Shown here piece after piece: positions 46,451 through 53,732 of a DNA stretch of 64,000 bases (its first letter is position 1; each line of letters opens with the position of its first letter). The notes under the pieces are model-generated. The model saw only the letters and a list, made by a program, of their open reading frames with translations, was not told the origin of the DNA and searched no databases. The position numbers and the translations under genes were made by a program. The stretch spans positions 1 to 64,000 of the forward strand of contig JAFUOJ010000017.1 of the NCBI GenBank assembly GCA_017481945.1, given 5' to 3'. This stretch comes from Parabacteroides sp. GTDB lineage: Bacteria; Bacteroidota; Bacteroidia; Bacteroidales; Tannerellaceae.

Positions 46451-46942
46451 ATGAAGATTGAAGAACAGATAGGCGTAGAACTTCGTTCTCGCCATTTAAT
46501 GATGGGGACTGCGGAAAGTTGTACCGGGGGATATATCGCTCATTTGATAACACGTATTGCTGGTAGTTCAGATTATTTTAGTGGAGGAATAATCTCTTAT
46601 AGTAATGAGGTAAAACAACATGTATTAGGGGTTTCTGCGACAAGTTTGTCTGAATATGGCGCTGTTAGCTGTTCTGTAGTAGAACAAATGGCGTTAGGAG
46701 CTATCCGTGTATTAGGTTGTGATTGTGCTGTTGCTACCTCTGGTATTGCAGGACCTGGGGGAGGAACTCCCGATAAACCTGTCGGAACAGTCTGGATTGC
46801 TGCCGCTTTTAAGGATAAAGTGCTTTCTAAATGTTTTCATTTTGGAACGGAACGAATAGAAAATATTCAATTGGCAGCGAATACTGCACTGGAAATGTTA
46901 ATGGATTTATTGAATAATAGGAATATAGAAGAACAAAAATAA
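46451..46942 (+). CDS. CinA C-terminal domain / nicotinamide-nucleotide amidase
   Basis: 163 aa, the stand-alone PncC domain. It contains MMGTAESCTGGYIAHLITRI, SSDYFSGGIISYSNEVKQ and ATSGIAGPGGGTPDKPVGTV, the last being the active-site glycine loop. The family deamidates nicotinamide mononucleotide in pyridine nucleotide recycling. There is no N-terminal MoaB-like CinA domain. It lies between tsaD and nfo with gaps of 16 and 14 bp, so one operon is likely. Confidence 0.95.
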   Translation: MKIEEQIGVELRSRHLMMGTAESCTGGYIAHLITRIAGSSDYFSGGIISYSNEVKQHVLGVSATSLSEYGAVSCSVVEQMALGAIRVLGCDCAVATSGIAGPGGGTPDKPVGTVWIAAAFKDKVLSKCFHFGTERIENIQLAANTALEMLMDLLNNRNIEEQK

Positions 46943-46956
46943 AACGATAAAAGGAC

Positions 46957-47796
46957 ATGAAATTTATAGGTGCACATGTTTCTTCATCAGGAGGAGTTGA
47001 GAATGCTCCTTTAAATGCGCAGGCAATAGGTGCAAAAGCTTTTGCTCTATTTACCCGTAATCAACGACAATGGAAGTCTGCTCCTTTGACAAAAAAGAGT
47101 ATCTCTTTGTTCAAAGAACGTTGTGAAGCATTTGGATATACAGCTAAACAGATACTTCCTCACGATAGTTATTTGATTAATCTGGGGCATCCTGAAGAAG
47201 AAGGGCTAAAAAAATCTCGAGAAGCATTTTTGGATGAAATGCAGCGTTGCGAACAATTAGGCTTGGACCGTTTGAACTTTCATCCGGGAAGTCACTTAAA
47301 TAAAATGAGTATTGAGGATTGTTTGACTCGTATTGCTGAATCTATTAATTGGACTTTGGAACAAACGACCGGAGTATGTGCCGTATTAGAAAATACAGCC
47401 GGACAAGGTTCTAATTTAGGTCACACCTTTGAGCAATTAGCTTATATTATAGATAAGGTAGAAGATAAGACTCGCGTAGGTGTTTGTATTGATACTGCTC
47501 ATACTTTAGCTGCAGGTTATGAGATACGAACAGTGGATGGTTTTACCGAGACCTTTAAGAAATTCGATGAGATTATTGGTTTTTCTTATTTGAGAGGTAT
47601 GCATATTAACGACTCAAAGAAAGAATTAGCCACACGAGTAGACCGTCATGACAGTATAGGAAAAGGATTTATGGGATTGACTACTTTTGAGTTATTGATG
47701 AAAGATCCCCGTTTTGATGATATACCTTTGATATTGGAGACTCCGGATGAGGCTATTTGGGCAGAAGAAATAGCGGCTCTTTATGCAATGGAATGA
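46957..47796 (+). CDS. nfo: Deoxyribonuclease IV (endonuclease IV)
   Basis: 279 aa TIM-barrel AP endonuclease of base-excision repair. It contains [15 protein letters not shown] at the start, [63 protein letters not shown] and the closing [14 protein letters not shown], which together provide the three-zinc site. Length is typical. Third gene of the tsaD group. Confidence 0.97.
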   Translation: MKFIGAHVSSSGGVENAPLNAQAIGAKAFALFTRNQRQWKSAPLTKKSISLFKERCEAFGYTAKQILPHDSYLINLGHPEEEGLKKSREAFLDEMQRCEQLGLDRLNFHPGSHLNKMSIEDCLTRIAESINWTLEQTTGVCAVLENTAGQGSNLGHTFEQLAYIIDKVEDKTRVGVCIDTAHTLAAGYEIRTVDGFTETFKKFDEIIGFSYLRGMHINDSKKELATRVDRHDSIGKGFMGLTTFELLMKDPRFDDIPLILETPDEAIWAEEIAALYAME

Positions 47797-47820
47797 TAAC
47801 TTGATAAACTTAATTTATAT

Positions 47821-49461
47821 ATGAGAAAAACAGGTATTTTAATGACTGTCAGTCTTGTTTTGCTTTCTTGTATGGAAGCAATTGCTTGTACTGGCTTATT
47901 AGTAGGAAAGAAAGCCTCGGTAGATGGCTCAGTAATGATTAGCTATGCGGCTGATTCGCATACATTATATGGTGAATTATATCGTTGGCCGGCTGCAAAA
48001 TGGCCGAAAGGTTCCATGTTAGATATTTATGAATGGGATACAAATAAATTCTTAGGAAAGATTCCTCAAGTAGAAGAAACCTATTCTGTTGTCGGTAACA
48101 TGAATGAACATCAGTTAGCTATTACGGAAAGTACTTTCGGTGGTCGCGAGGAATTGATTGATTCAACGGGTATTATGGATTACGGAAGTTTAATCTATGT
48201 GACGTTGCAACGCTGCAAAACAGCTCGTGAAGCGATTAAAACTATGACTGATTTAGTGAAGGAATACGGTTATTATAGTACCGGAGAATCTTTCTCTATT
48301 GCAGATAAAAACGAAGTTTGGATCATGGAAATGATCGGAAAAGGCGTTGGAAATAAGGGAGCAGTTTGGGTGGCTATCCGTATTCCAGACGATTGTATTT
48401 CGGCACATGCTAATCAATCTCGTATTCAACAGATTCCTTTTGACGATAAAGAAAACTGTATTTATTCACCCGATGTAGTATCTTTTGCACGTGAGAAAGG
48501 ATACTTTAAAGGAAAAGATAAAGATTTTAGTTTCCAACAAGCCTATTGTCCTTATGATTTTGGTGGGTTACGTGGCTGTGAAGCTCGTGTATGGTCTTTC
48601 TTCCGCAAGTATGATAAGTCAATGGATCAGTACACAGATTTGATAAAAGGAGACGCAACTAAGAAACCTATGCCGTTATATATCAAGCCTGATCGTCTGT
48701 TATCTGTACAAGATGTACAAGCTTGTATGCGCGATCATTATGAAGGAACGGATTTAGATATGACAAAAGACGCAGGGGCAGGTCCTTATAAAGTTCCATA
48801 TCGTTGGCGTCCTTCTCGTTTTGAAGTTGACGGACAGTTGTACACAAATGAACGTGCGATTGCTACACAACAGACAGGTTTTGTTATAGTTCCTCAGTTA
48901 CGTAGCTGGTTACCTGACGCAATTGGTGGTATTCTTTGGTTCGGAGTTGACGACGCAGATATGGCCGTTTTTACTCCGTTGTATTGTTCTATCCAAGCTT
49001 CTCCGGAATGTTATCGCGTTGGAAATGGGGATATGATGAATTTTTCTTGGACATCTGCTTTCTGGATTCATAACTGGGTTGCGAATATGGCTTACCATAA
49101 ATATAGCTATATGATTAAGGATATTCGTCTTGTTCAGCAGGAATTAGAAAATGGTTTTCAGGAGACTCTTCCGGCTATAGACAAAGCTGCACAGGAATTG
49201 TATAATAAAGATCCCAAAGAAGCTGTTAAGTTCCTGACTTGGTATAGCACGACAACTGCAGACCAAACAACGGAACGTTGGAAGAAGTTAGGCGAATATC
49301 TGTTGGTAAAATACATCGATGGGAATATGAAAAAAGAGAAAGATGGCAAGTTTATGCAAAACGGTTATGGCTTGTCAGAATACCCGGAATTCCCTGGTTA
49401 TGATGAAGAATTTTATCGTAATATCGTAAAAAGCGCAGGTGAACGATTAAAAGCTTATTAA
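47821..49461 (+). CDS. Secreted C69-family dipeptidase
   Basis: 546 aa N-terminal-nucleophile hydrolase. The signal peptide ends at EAIA and the next residue, C23 (ACTGLLVGKKAS), is the expected catalytic Cys exposed by cleavage. Further family blocks are DGSVMISYAADSH, YSVVGNMNEHQLAITESTFG and GESFSIADKNEVWIMEMIG. Members release dipeptides or single residues from peptides; in a gut or oral anaerobe this supports peptide use. It starts 24 bp after nfo and may be co-transcribed. Confidence 0.93.
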   Translation: MRKTGILMTVSLVLLSCMEAIACTGLLVGKKASVDGSVMISYAADSHTLYGELYRWPAAKWPKGSMLDIYEWDTNKFLGKIPQVEETYSVVGNMNEHQLAITESTFGGREELIDSTGIMDYGSLIYVTLQRCKTAREAIKTMTDLVKEYGYYSTGESFSIADKNEVWIMEMIGKGVGNKGAVWVAIRIPDDCISAHANQSRIQQIPFDDKENCIYSPDVVSFAREKGYFKGKDKDFSFQQAYCPYDFGGLRGCEARVWSFFRKYDKSMDQYTDLIKGDATKKPMPLYIKPDRLLSVQDVQACMRDHYEGTDLDMTKDAGAGPYKVPYRWRPSRFEVDGQLYTNERAIATQQTGFVIVPQLRSWLPDAIGGILWFGVDDADMAVFTPLYCSIQASPECYRVGNGDMMNFSWTSAFWIHNWVANMAYHKYSYMIKDIRLVQQELENGFQETLPAIDKAAQELYNKDPKEAVKFLTWYSTTTADQTTERWKKLGEYLLVKYIDGNMKKEKDGKFMQNGYGLSEYPEFPGYDEEFYRNIVKSAGERLKAY

Positions 49462-49483
49462 TTGAAATCTTTAGAAAAAGTAT

Positions 49484-49491
49484 TATATTTG
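49484..49491 (+). promoter_or_regulatory. -7 box (TATATTTG) for the small beta-barrel protein
   Basis: Exact TAnnTTTG, 34 bp before the ATG at 49525, with ATTG at 49461-49464 as the -33 element 19 bp upstream. Confidence 0.68.
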
Positions 49492-49524
49492 GCACGATTG
49501 TTGAATTTAATTAAAAAAGAAAGT

Positions 49525-50034
49525 ATGAAGAAGTTATTAGTTATGTTTATGCTGACCCTATTCAGCATGGGTGCATTTGCACAAACGGAGCAGGGACAAT
49601 CTGCATTTGGCTTTAATTTAGGCTATAATTTTAATGATATTGGTAATGCTTCTTTAGGTATTGATTATCGTTATTGCTTGACAGATGAAGTACGTTTGAC
49701 TCCTTCTATCAGCCATTTAATTAAGAATGATGGTCTAAGTGCATGGGCAATTGATATGAATGCTCATTACATATTTAAGCTAAGTGAGATGTGTAGTTTC
49801 TATCCTTTAGCCGGTTTAAGTCTCTCTTTCTGGAAAGCCGATTTAGGAGGTTTTAGTGATATTTTGGGGACTGATTTAGGATCTGCTAAGGAAACTTATT
49901 TCGGAGTTAACTTAGGTTTAGGTGGTGAAATATATGCAACTGATCAAATAACCGTTGGTTTAGAAGCTAAATATAATATCATAAAAGATTTTGACGGAGC
50001 AGCTGTTGCGGTTCGAGTTGGGTATAGTTTCTGA
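49525..50034 (+). CDS. Small outer-membrane beta-barrel protein
   Basis: 169 aa. ATG at 49525 begins a clear signal peptide (MKKLLVMFMLTLFSMGAFAQ); an upstream in-frame TTG at 49462 precedes the promoter and is rejected. The mature part has eight or so amphipathic strands (FGFNLGYNFN, LGIDYRYCLTDEVRLTP, WAIDMNAHYIFKL, SFYPLAGLSLSFWK, YFGVNLGLGGEIYATDQI, TVGLEAKYNIIKDFDGAAVAV) and ends in VRVGYSF, the terminal aromatic signal for barrel insertion. It belongs to the OmpA-barrel/'outer membrane beta-barrel' group; function unknown. Own promoter and terminator. Confidence 0.9.
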   Translation: MKKLLVMFMLTLFSMGAFAQTEQGQSAFGFNLGYNFNDIGNASLGIDYRYCLTDEVRLTPSISHLIKNDGLSAWAIDMNAHYIFKLSEMCSFYPLAGLSLSFWKADLGGFSDILGTDLGSAKETYFGVNLGLGGEIYATDQITVGLEAKYNIIKDFDGAAVAVRVGYSF

Positions 50035-50065
50035 TAAGAGAATTAGAAGTTTTATTTAATAAAGG

Positions 50066-50102
50066 TCCCTGTTTGATGTAAAAGTTCAGACAGGGATTTT
50101 TT
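50066..50102 (+). terminator. Terminator of the small beta-barrel gene
   Basis: TCCCTGTTTGA (50066-50076) pairs with TCAGACAGGGA (50086-50096) through one G-T pair, followed by T6. The 22-bp array starts shortly after. Confidence 0.82.
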
Positions 50103-50120
50103 GTGGCTAAAAGTTCATGA

Positions 50121-50207
50121 AAAAAAGTCTAAACTTTTTCTCCAAAAAGTCTAAACATTTTTACAAAAAAGTCTGGACATTTTCTGAAAAAAGTCCAGAC
50201 TTTTTTG
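50121..50207. repeat. Four tandem 22-bp repeats with GTC..GAC palindromic cores
   Basis: Cores GTCTAAAC, GTCTAAAC, GTCTGGAC and GTCCAGAC have centres at 50130.5, 50152.5, 50174.5 and 50196.5, an exact 22-bp pitch. Each is flanked by A5-6 on the left and a T4-6-rich run on the right; the last is a perfect 20-bp palindrome (AAAAAAGTCC/AGACTTTTTT with centre CA) and could terminate transcription in either direction. A decayed unit (GGCTAAAA) fits one step upstream. Bases 50208-50294 hold nothing I can identify. Confidence 0.85.
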
Positions 50208-50294
50208 AGCCTTCATAAAGCGATTATTGAAACTTTTTATTTCTTGTTGGATTAAAACCTTTTGATTGATCTTAAGGTTTTGATAGATAGTTGT

Positions 50295-50924
50295 TTACCA
50301 TTGTTTGTAATCTTCGATGGTAACCTTTTCAAAGTTGGGAATGACTTGGTAGACTTTGTCCTGAATAGCTTCCTGTGGATTGGTCGTACTAAGCCCGATT
50401 ACTCGCATACCTGCATTATTCCCTGACTGAATACCTGCGAAAGAGTCTTCAAAAACTAAACAGTCTTCCGGTGCTTTTTGTAGATCTTTTGCGGCTAATA
50501 AGTAACACATCGGGTCCGGTTTCCCTTGTGTGATTCGGTCGGCACTGACAATTGTGTCGAATGTCTTTTCTAAATTTAAAAGACGAAGTGCCCGGTTTAG
50601 CTTGGCATTGTCTGAACTGGTGACTAATCCGATCTTTACTCCGTTCTCTTTAAGTAGTTGGATAAATTCTAAAGCTCCCGGAACTGTGGGGAAAGGCATT
50701 TGTTGTTCAAACTCAGTTGCATTGCGTATGATTTCTTCTTGTTCAGCCTTTGGACGGTCAGAAAAGAAGTTTTTAATGATGGAAGGCAGAGTTGTTCCTT
50801 TGATATGTGCTGCGAAATTGGGGATTCCTGTATGGTATCGTTCTCCCATTTCATTCCAATAGAGATCATAAATAGGCTCAGTGTCAACTATAACACCGTC
50901 AAAATCGAAAAAAGCAGTTTTCAT
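50295..50924 (-). CDS. HAD-superfamily phosphatase/phosphomutase, beta-phosphoglucomutase-like
   Basis: 209 aa. The start at 50924 places DFDGVIVDTEP (D7 nucleophile, D9 acid/base) at the N-terminus; the open frame continues 63 codons further upstream, but that part crosses two promoters and resembles no HAD domain. Later motifs are LVTSSDNAKLNRAL (motif II), KPDPMCYLLAAKDL (motif III Lys) and CLVFEDSFAGIQSGNNAGM (motif IV). The cap is the alpha-helical type of beta-phosphoglucomutase and 2-deoxyglucose-6-phosphatase. The substrate is probably a sugar phosphate but is not certain. Confidence 0.92.
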   Translation of the reverse strand: MKTAFFDFDGVIVDTEPIYDLYWNEMGERYHTGIPNFAAHIKGTTLPSIIKNFFSDRPKAEQEEIIRNATEFEQQMPFPTVPGALEFIQLLKENGVKIGLVTSSDNAKLNRALRLLNLEKTFDTIVSADRITQGKPDPMCYLLAAKDLQKAPEDCLVFEDSFAGIQSGNNAGMRVIGLSTTNPQEAIQDKVYQVIPNFEKVTIEDYKQW

Positions 50925-50957
50925 ATTTATTTTGAGTAGATTTATAAAAATAAAGCG

Positions 50958-50965
50958 CAAAGATA
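50958..50965 (-). promoter_or_regulatory. -7 box (TATCTTTG on the minus strand) of the HAD gene
   Basis: CAAAGATA on the plus strand, 34 bp from the HAD start. One base separates it from the -7 box of the divergent gene. Confidence 0.72.
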
Positions 50966-50966
50966 C

Positions 50967-50974
50967 TAACTTTG
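50967..50974 (+). promoter_or_regulatory. -7 box (TAACTTTG) of the DUF1080 gene
   Basis: Exact TAnnTTTG, 33 bp before the ATG at 51007. It forms a near-perfect 17-bp palindrome (CAAAGATA-C-TAACTTTG) with the opposing box. Confidence 0.72.
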
Positions 50975-51006
50975 TATAAATAAATTTTTTACAAGTAATA
51001 GAAAGT

Positions 51007-51816
51007 ATGAAAAAGTATCTACCGATGGCAGCTGCTTCTTTGGCGATATTATGCGCAGCTTGCCAGCCGAATAACAAATCGGCAAATGCAGACTCTACCA
51101 GTTTACAGAACACACAACAAGCAGAAGTGGCTCTTAATACCCTTTCTGAAAGTGAAAAAGCCGCAGGTTGGAAATTATTATTTGACGGAAGTACAACGAA
51201 AGGTTGGCGCGGAGCAGGACAAGAAACTTTCCCGGAGTTTGGTTGGAAGATTGATAATGGGGAGCTTCAAGTGATTAAGAAAGCAGATTTAAATGGTCAG
51301 AAGGGACGCGATATTGTGACTGTTGATCAGTACACCTATTTTGAATTGAGTTTTGAATTTAAGCTGACTCCGGGAGCAAATAGTGGTGTGAAGTACAGAG
51401 TATTGGAAAGTGAAAAGAGAAAAGGGTTTGCTTTCGGACCGGAATATCAGGTGTTGGATGACGAATTACATCCGGACGCTAAGCTGTTTACTTCCGTACC
51501 GGGCAGCCGTACTGTTGCAGGTTTGTATGATATTATAGCTCCTCAGGAGAAGAAAGTGAAAGCAGTAGGGGAGTGGAACCAAGGTGTTATTAAGGTGTTA
51601 CCAAATAAACATGTGGAACATTGGCTGAATGGTCAGAAGACAGTTGAATATGATTGGGGTTCAGAAGCCTTTATGGAACAGGTGAAAGGTAGTAAATTCA
51701 TCAAAGACGCTTATGCTGAATTTGGTCCTTTTGGTACGGCAGAAAAAGGACATATTCTTCTTCAATATCATGAAGACGCTGTTGCTTTTAGAAATATAAA
51801 GATTAGAGAATTATAA
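51007..51816 (+). CDS. DUF1080 / 3-keto-disaccharide hydrolase-like lipoprotein
   Basis: 269 aa. The N-terminus MKKYLPMAAASLAILCAAC suggests a lipoprotein with Cys19 as the lipid site, followed by a Ser/Asn/Gln-rich linker. Residues about 53-269 are the concanavalin-like beta-jelly roll of DUF1080 (GWKLLFDGSTTKGWRGAGQE ... FELSFEFKLTPGANSGVKYR ... GPEYQVLDDE ... VEHWLNGQKTVEYDWGSE ... GHILLQYHEDAVAFRNIKI). Characterised relatives cleave 3-keto-glycosides after an oxidase step. No oxidoreductase partner is adjacent. Transcribed divergently from the HAD gene. Confidence 0.9.
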   Translation: MKKYLPMAAASLAILCAACQPNNKSANADSTSLQNTQQAEVALNTLSESEKAAGWKLLFDGSTTKGWRGAGQETFPEFGWKIDNGELQVIKKADLNGQKGRDIVTVDQYTYFELSFEFKLTPGANSGVKYRVLESEKRKGFAFGPEYQVLDDELHPDAKLFTSVPGSRTVAGLYDIIAPQEKKVKAVGEWNQGVIKVLPNKHVEHWLNGQKTVEYDWGSEAFMEQVKGSKFIKDAYAEFGPFGTAEKGHILLQYHEDAVAFRNIKIREL

Positions 51817-51827
51817 AGAAAAGAGAC

Positions 51828-51864
51828 AAAAAAGGTTGATAGTTCTGAGCTATCAACCTTTTTT
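51828..51864. terminator. Bidirectional terminator after the DUF1080 and GT39-type genes
   Basis: AAAAAAGGTTGATAG (51828-51842) pairs perfectly with CTATCAACCTTTTTT (51850-51864), with a 7-nt loop. Confidence 0.92.
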
Positions 51865-51867
51865 ATG

Positions 51868-53631
51868 TTACTTCTTAGAGAAACTGCACAGAACAATTCG
51901 GTCTCGAACGTCTGCAATTACATTCGGAGTTGAGGTGAGTTCTTGGAATGTATAGCGGTTTCCGTAGTTTTCCAATACCTTTTCCATATCTTTTACTCGG
52001 CAGAAGAAAAATCCGTTTGCCGGTTGTTCCTGACCGAAGTTATGAAACTTGTTTCCTAAATAGAAATTCAATCCATATAGATTAGCGTACGTTTTCAACT
52101 CGTTCATCACGTACATATTTGTTTCATCCAAAGGATATTCTTTCTGAACTTGCTCCGCAAATGGGCGAGCAGAGCTGCCTTTGCGGATACCACGCATAAC
52201 AATTCCGTCAATAAGTAGGTTAATTGAGAAGGTCAATGCGATAGTTGCATATAGGATTTTGATATTGATTTTTTTGAGTAACTGATAGAAAACCGTAACT
52301 AAAATAGCAACAACTACCAACAGGATTGTAATGGTTAGTGCTCCCGGATGTATAAACATATTGGAAGCATATTCAACCATTTCCAACGTAGATTGACGAC
52401 TTGTGTATTGACTAACGAGTTCAACCGGATGAATGATACCCACCATTGTCCCTCCGATAATAAGAAGAACGACAGAGGTAATCGCTGCTAAAAATGTAGC
52501 AAATATACGAGTTACTTTAGTCCGATACTCCGTAATATAGAGCGCATATTGGGCTAAGAAAATTGCAATGAACGGATAAGCCGGCATTAAATATACGCTT
52601 CGTTTGCTGGAAGGTATGGAATAGAAGAAAATAATACAAACCAATGCTACCAAACTAAAGAGTTTCTCTTTCTCCATATTCTGAATGTAGTTCCAGATCT
52701 GTTTTAAAGAATCTTTGACTGATTTCTCCGGTTTATGCAATTTCAAGCCGAATAAAGAGAAAAAGAAGAAGATTGTCCAAGGAATAAATCCGGTAGCCAA
52801 TGTCATAAAGTTGTACCAAACACCATTTTCATGTCCTAAATCGTAATTGATATTAGGAGTATTCAAATGGAAGAAGCGCCCGAAGTTTTCCGCCAAAACT
52901 ACGTTTAGAAAATCTTCACCTCCCTGTTTCCACGCTGCAATATACCAAAGCGATGGTAAGAAAAGGGAAGATATTCCCGAATAAAGTAATGTTTTGAAAA
53001 TCTTTAAATAGGAATATTTTCGGAGCATAAGCAGATAAACGGCGAAAACAAAAAGCGGTAAGATAACTCCAACGGGGCCTTTTGTCAGGATCGCACACCC
53101 CAATAATGCGGGGATTGTAATAGGGAGTCCTTTCAATTCCAGCTGATCTTCCCATCGGTAAAGCTGGTACAATCCGATGACCATAAAGGTCGTTAGCAAC
53201 ATATCTACACGGGTTGTCATCCCGGCTCGATGGAGTTCTACGCAGGTAATCATCAACAATGTTGCGATAAAAGCTTGTTGAAACTTGAGCCGTTTCCCGA
53301 AAAAGACCAATGTAAAACCGATCAATACGATAAAAGCTAAAGCGGAAGGGAGCCGAGAAGTAAACTCAGAAACATACCCTTGCGGTAAAGAAGCAGCAGC
53401 CATTAACCAATGTGCCAAAGGAGGTTTATAGGCAAATTCATTGGCATATACCTCTGGTAAAATCCAGTTATCGGTTTCTAACATCGAAACAGCTACGGCA
53501 GCTTCACGCGGTTCTCCCTTTGTTGAGAAATCTCCTAAACCAATCCAGGGCAAGATAGATATTATACAAATGATAATAACCATCGTTACCGGCTTTTGCA
53601 GGTAGAGATATTGAAGATTAGGTGTTCGCAT
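51868..53631 (-). CDS. ArnT-like GT39/GT83 glycosyltransferase
   Basis: 587 aa with about eleven membrane helices over residues 15-470 and a soluble C-terminal tail. The first periplasmic loop holds GLGDFSTKGEPREAAVAVSM with the Asp and Glu that act in catalysis in the PMT/ArnT family, then FAYKPPLAHWL. It uses a polyprenyl-phosphate sugar to glycosylate lipid A, protein or another acceptor on the periplasmic side. No lipid A modification genes are adjacent, so the acceptor is unknown. Single gene convergent with the DUF1080 gene. Confidence 0.9.
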   Translation of the reverse strand: MRTPNLQYLYLQKPVTMVIIICIISILPWIGLGDFSTKGEPREAAVAVSMLETDNWILPEVYANEFAYKPPLAHWLMAAASLPQGYVSEFTSRLPSALAFIVLIGFTLVFFGKRLKFQQAFIATLLMITCVELHRAGMTTRVDMLLTTFMVIGLYQLYRWEDQLELKGLPITIPALLGCAILTKGPVGVILPLFVFAVYLLMLRKYSYLKIFKTLLYSGISSLFLPSLWYIAAWKQGGEDFLNVVLAENFGRFFHLNTPNINYDLGHENGVWYNFMTLATGFIPWTIFFFFSLFGLKLHKPEKSVKDSLKQIWNYIQNMEKEKLFSLVALVCIIFFYSIPSSKRSVYLMPAYPFIAIFLAQYALYITEYRTKVTRIFATFLAAITSVVLLIIGGTMVGIIHPVELVSQYTSRQSTLEMVEYASNMFIHPGALTITILLVVVAILVTVFYQLLKKINIKILYATIALTFSINLLIDGIVMRGIRKGSSARPFAEQVQKEYPLDETNMYVMNELKTYANLYGLNFYLGNKFHNFGQEQPANGFFFCRVKDMEKVLENYGNRYTFQELTSTPNVIADVRDRIVLCSFSKK

Positions 53632-53732
53632 AACTTGAATTAATAAAGAGCTTTCACTCCATTCTAACCATTTTAATTAAAATGCAAAAGAAAGACTTTT
53701 TACGGACATTTCTTCCGTTTTCAGAAATTTTA

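Noticed and set aside
50925-51113. A 63-codon N-terminal extension of the HAD gene
   Set aside because: It crosses both divergent promoters and part of the DUF1080 gene, and the HAD nucleophile motif normally lies at the N-terminus.
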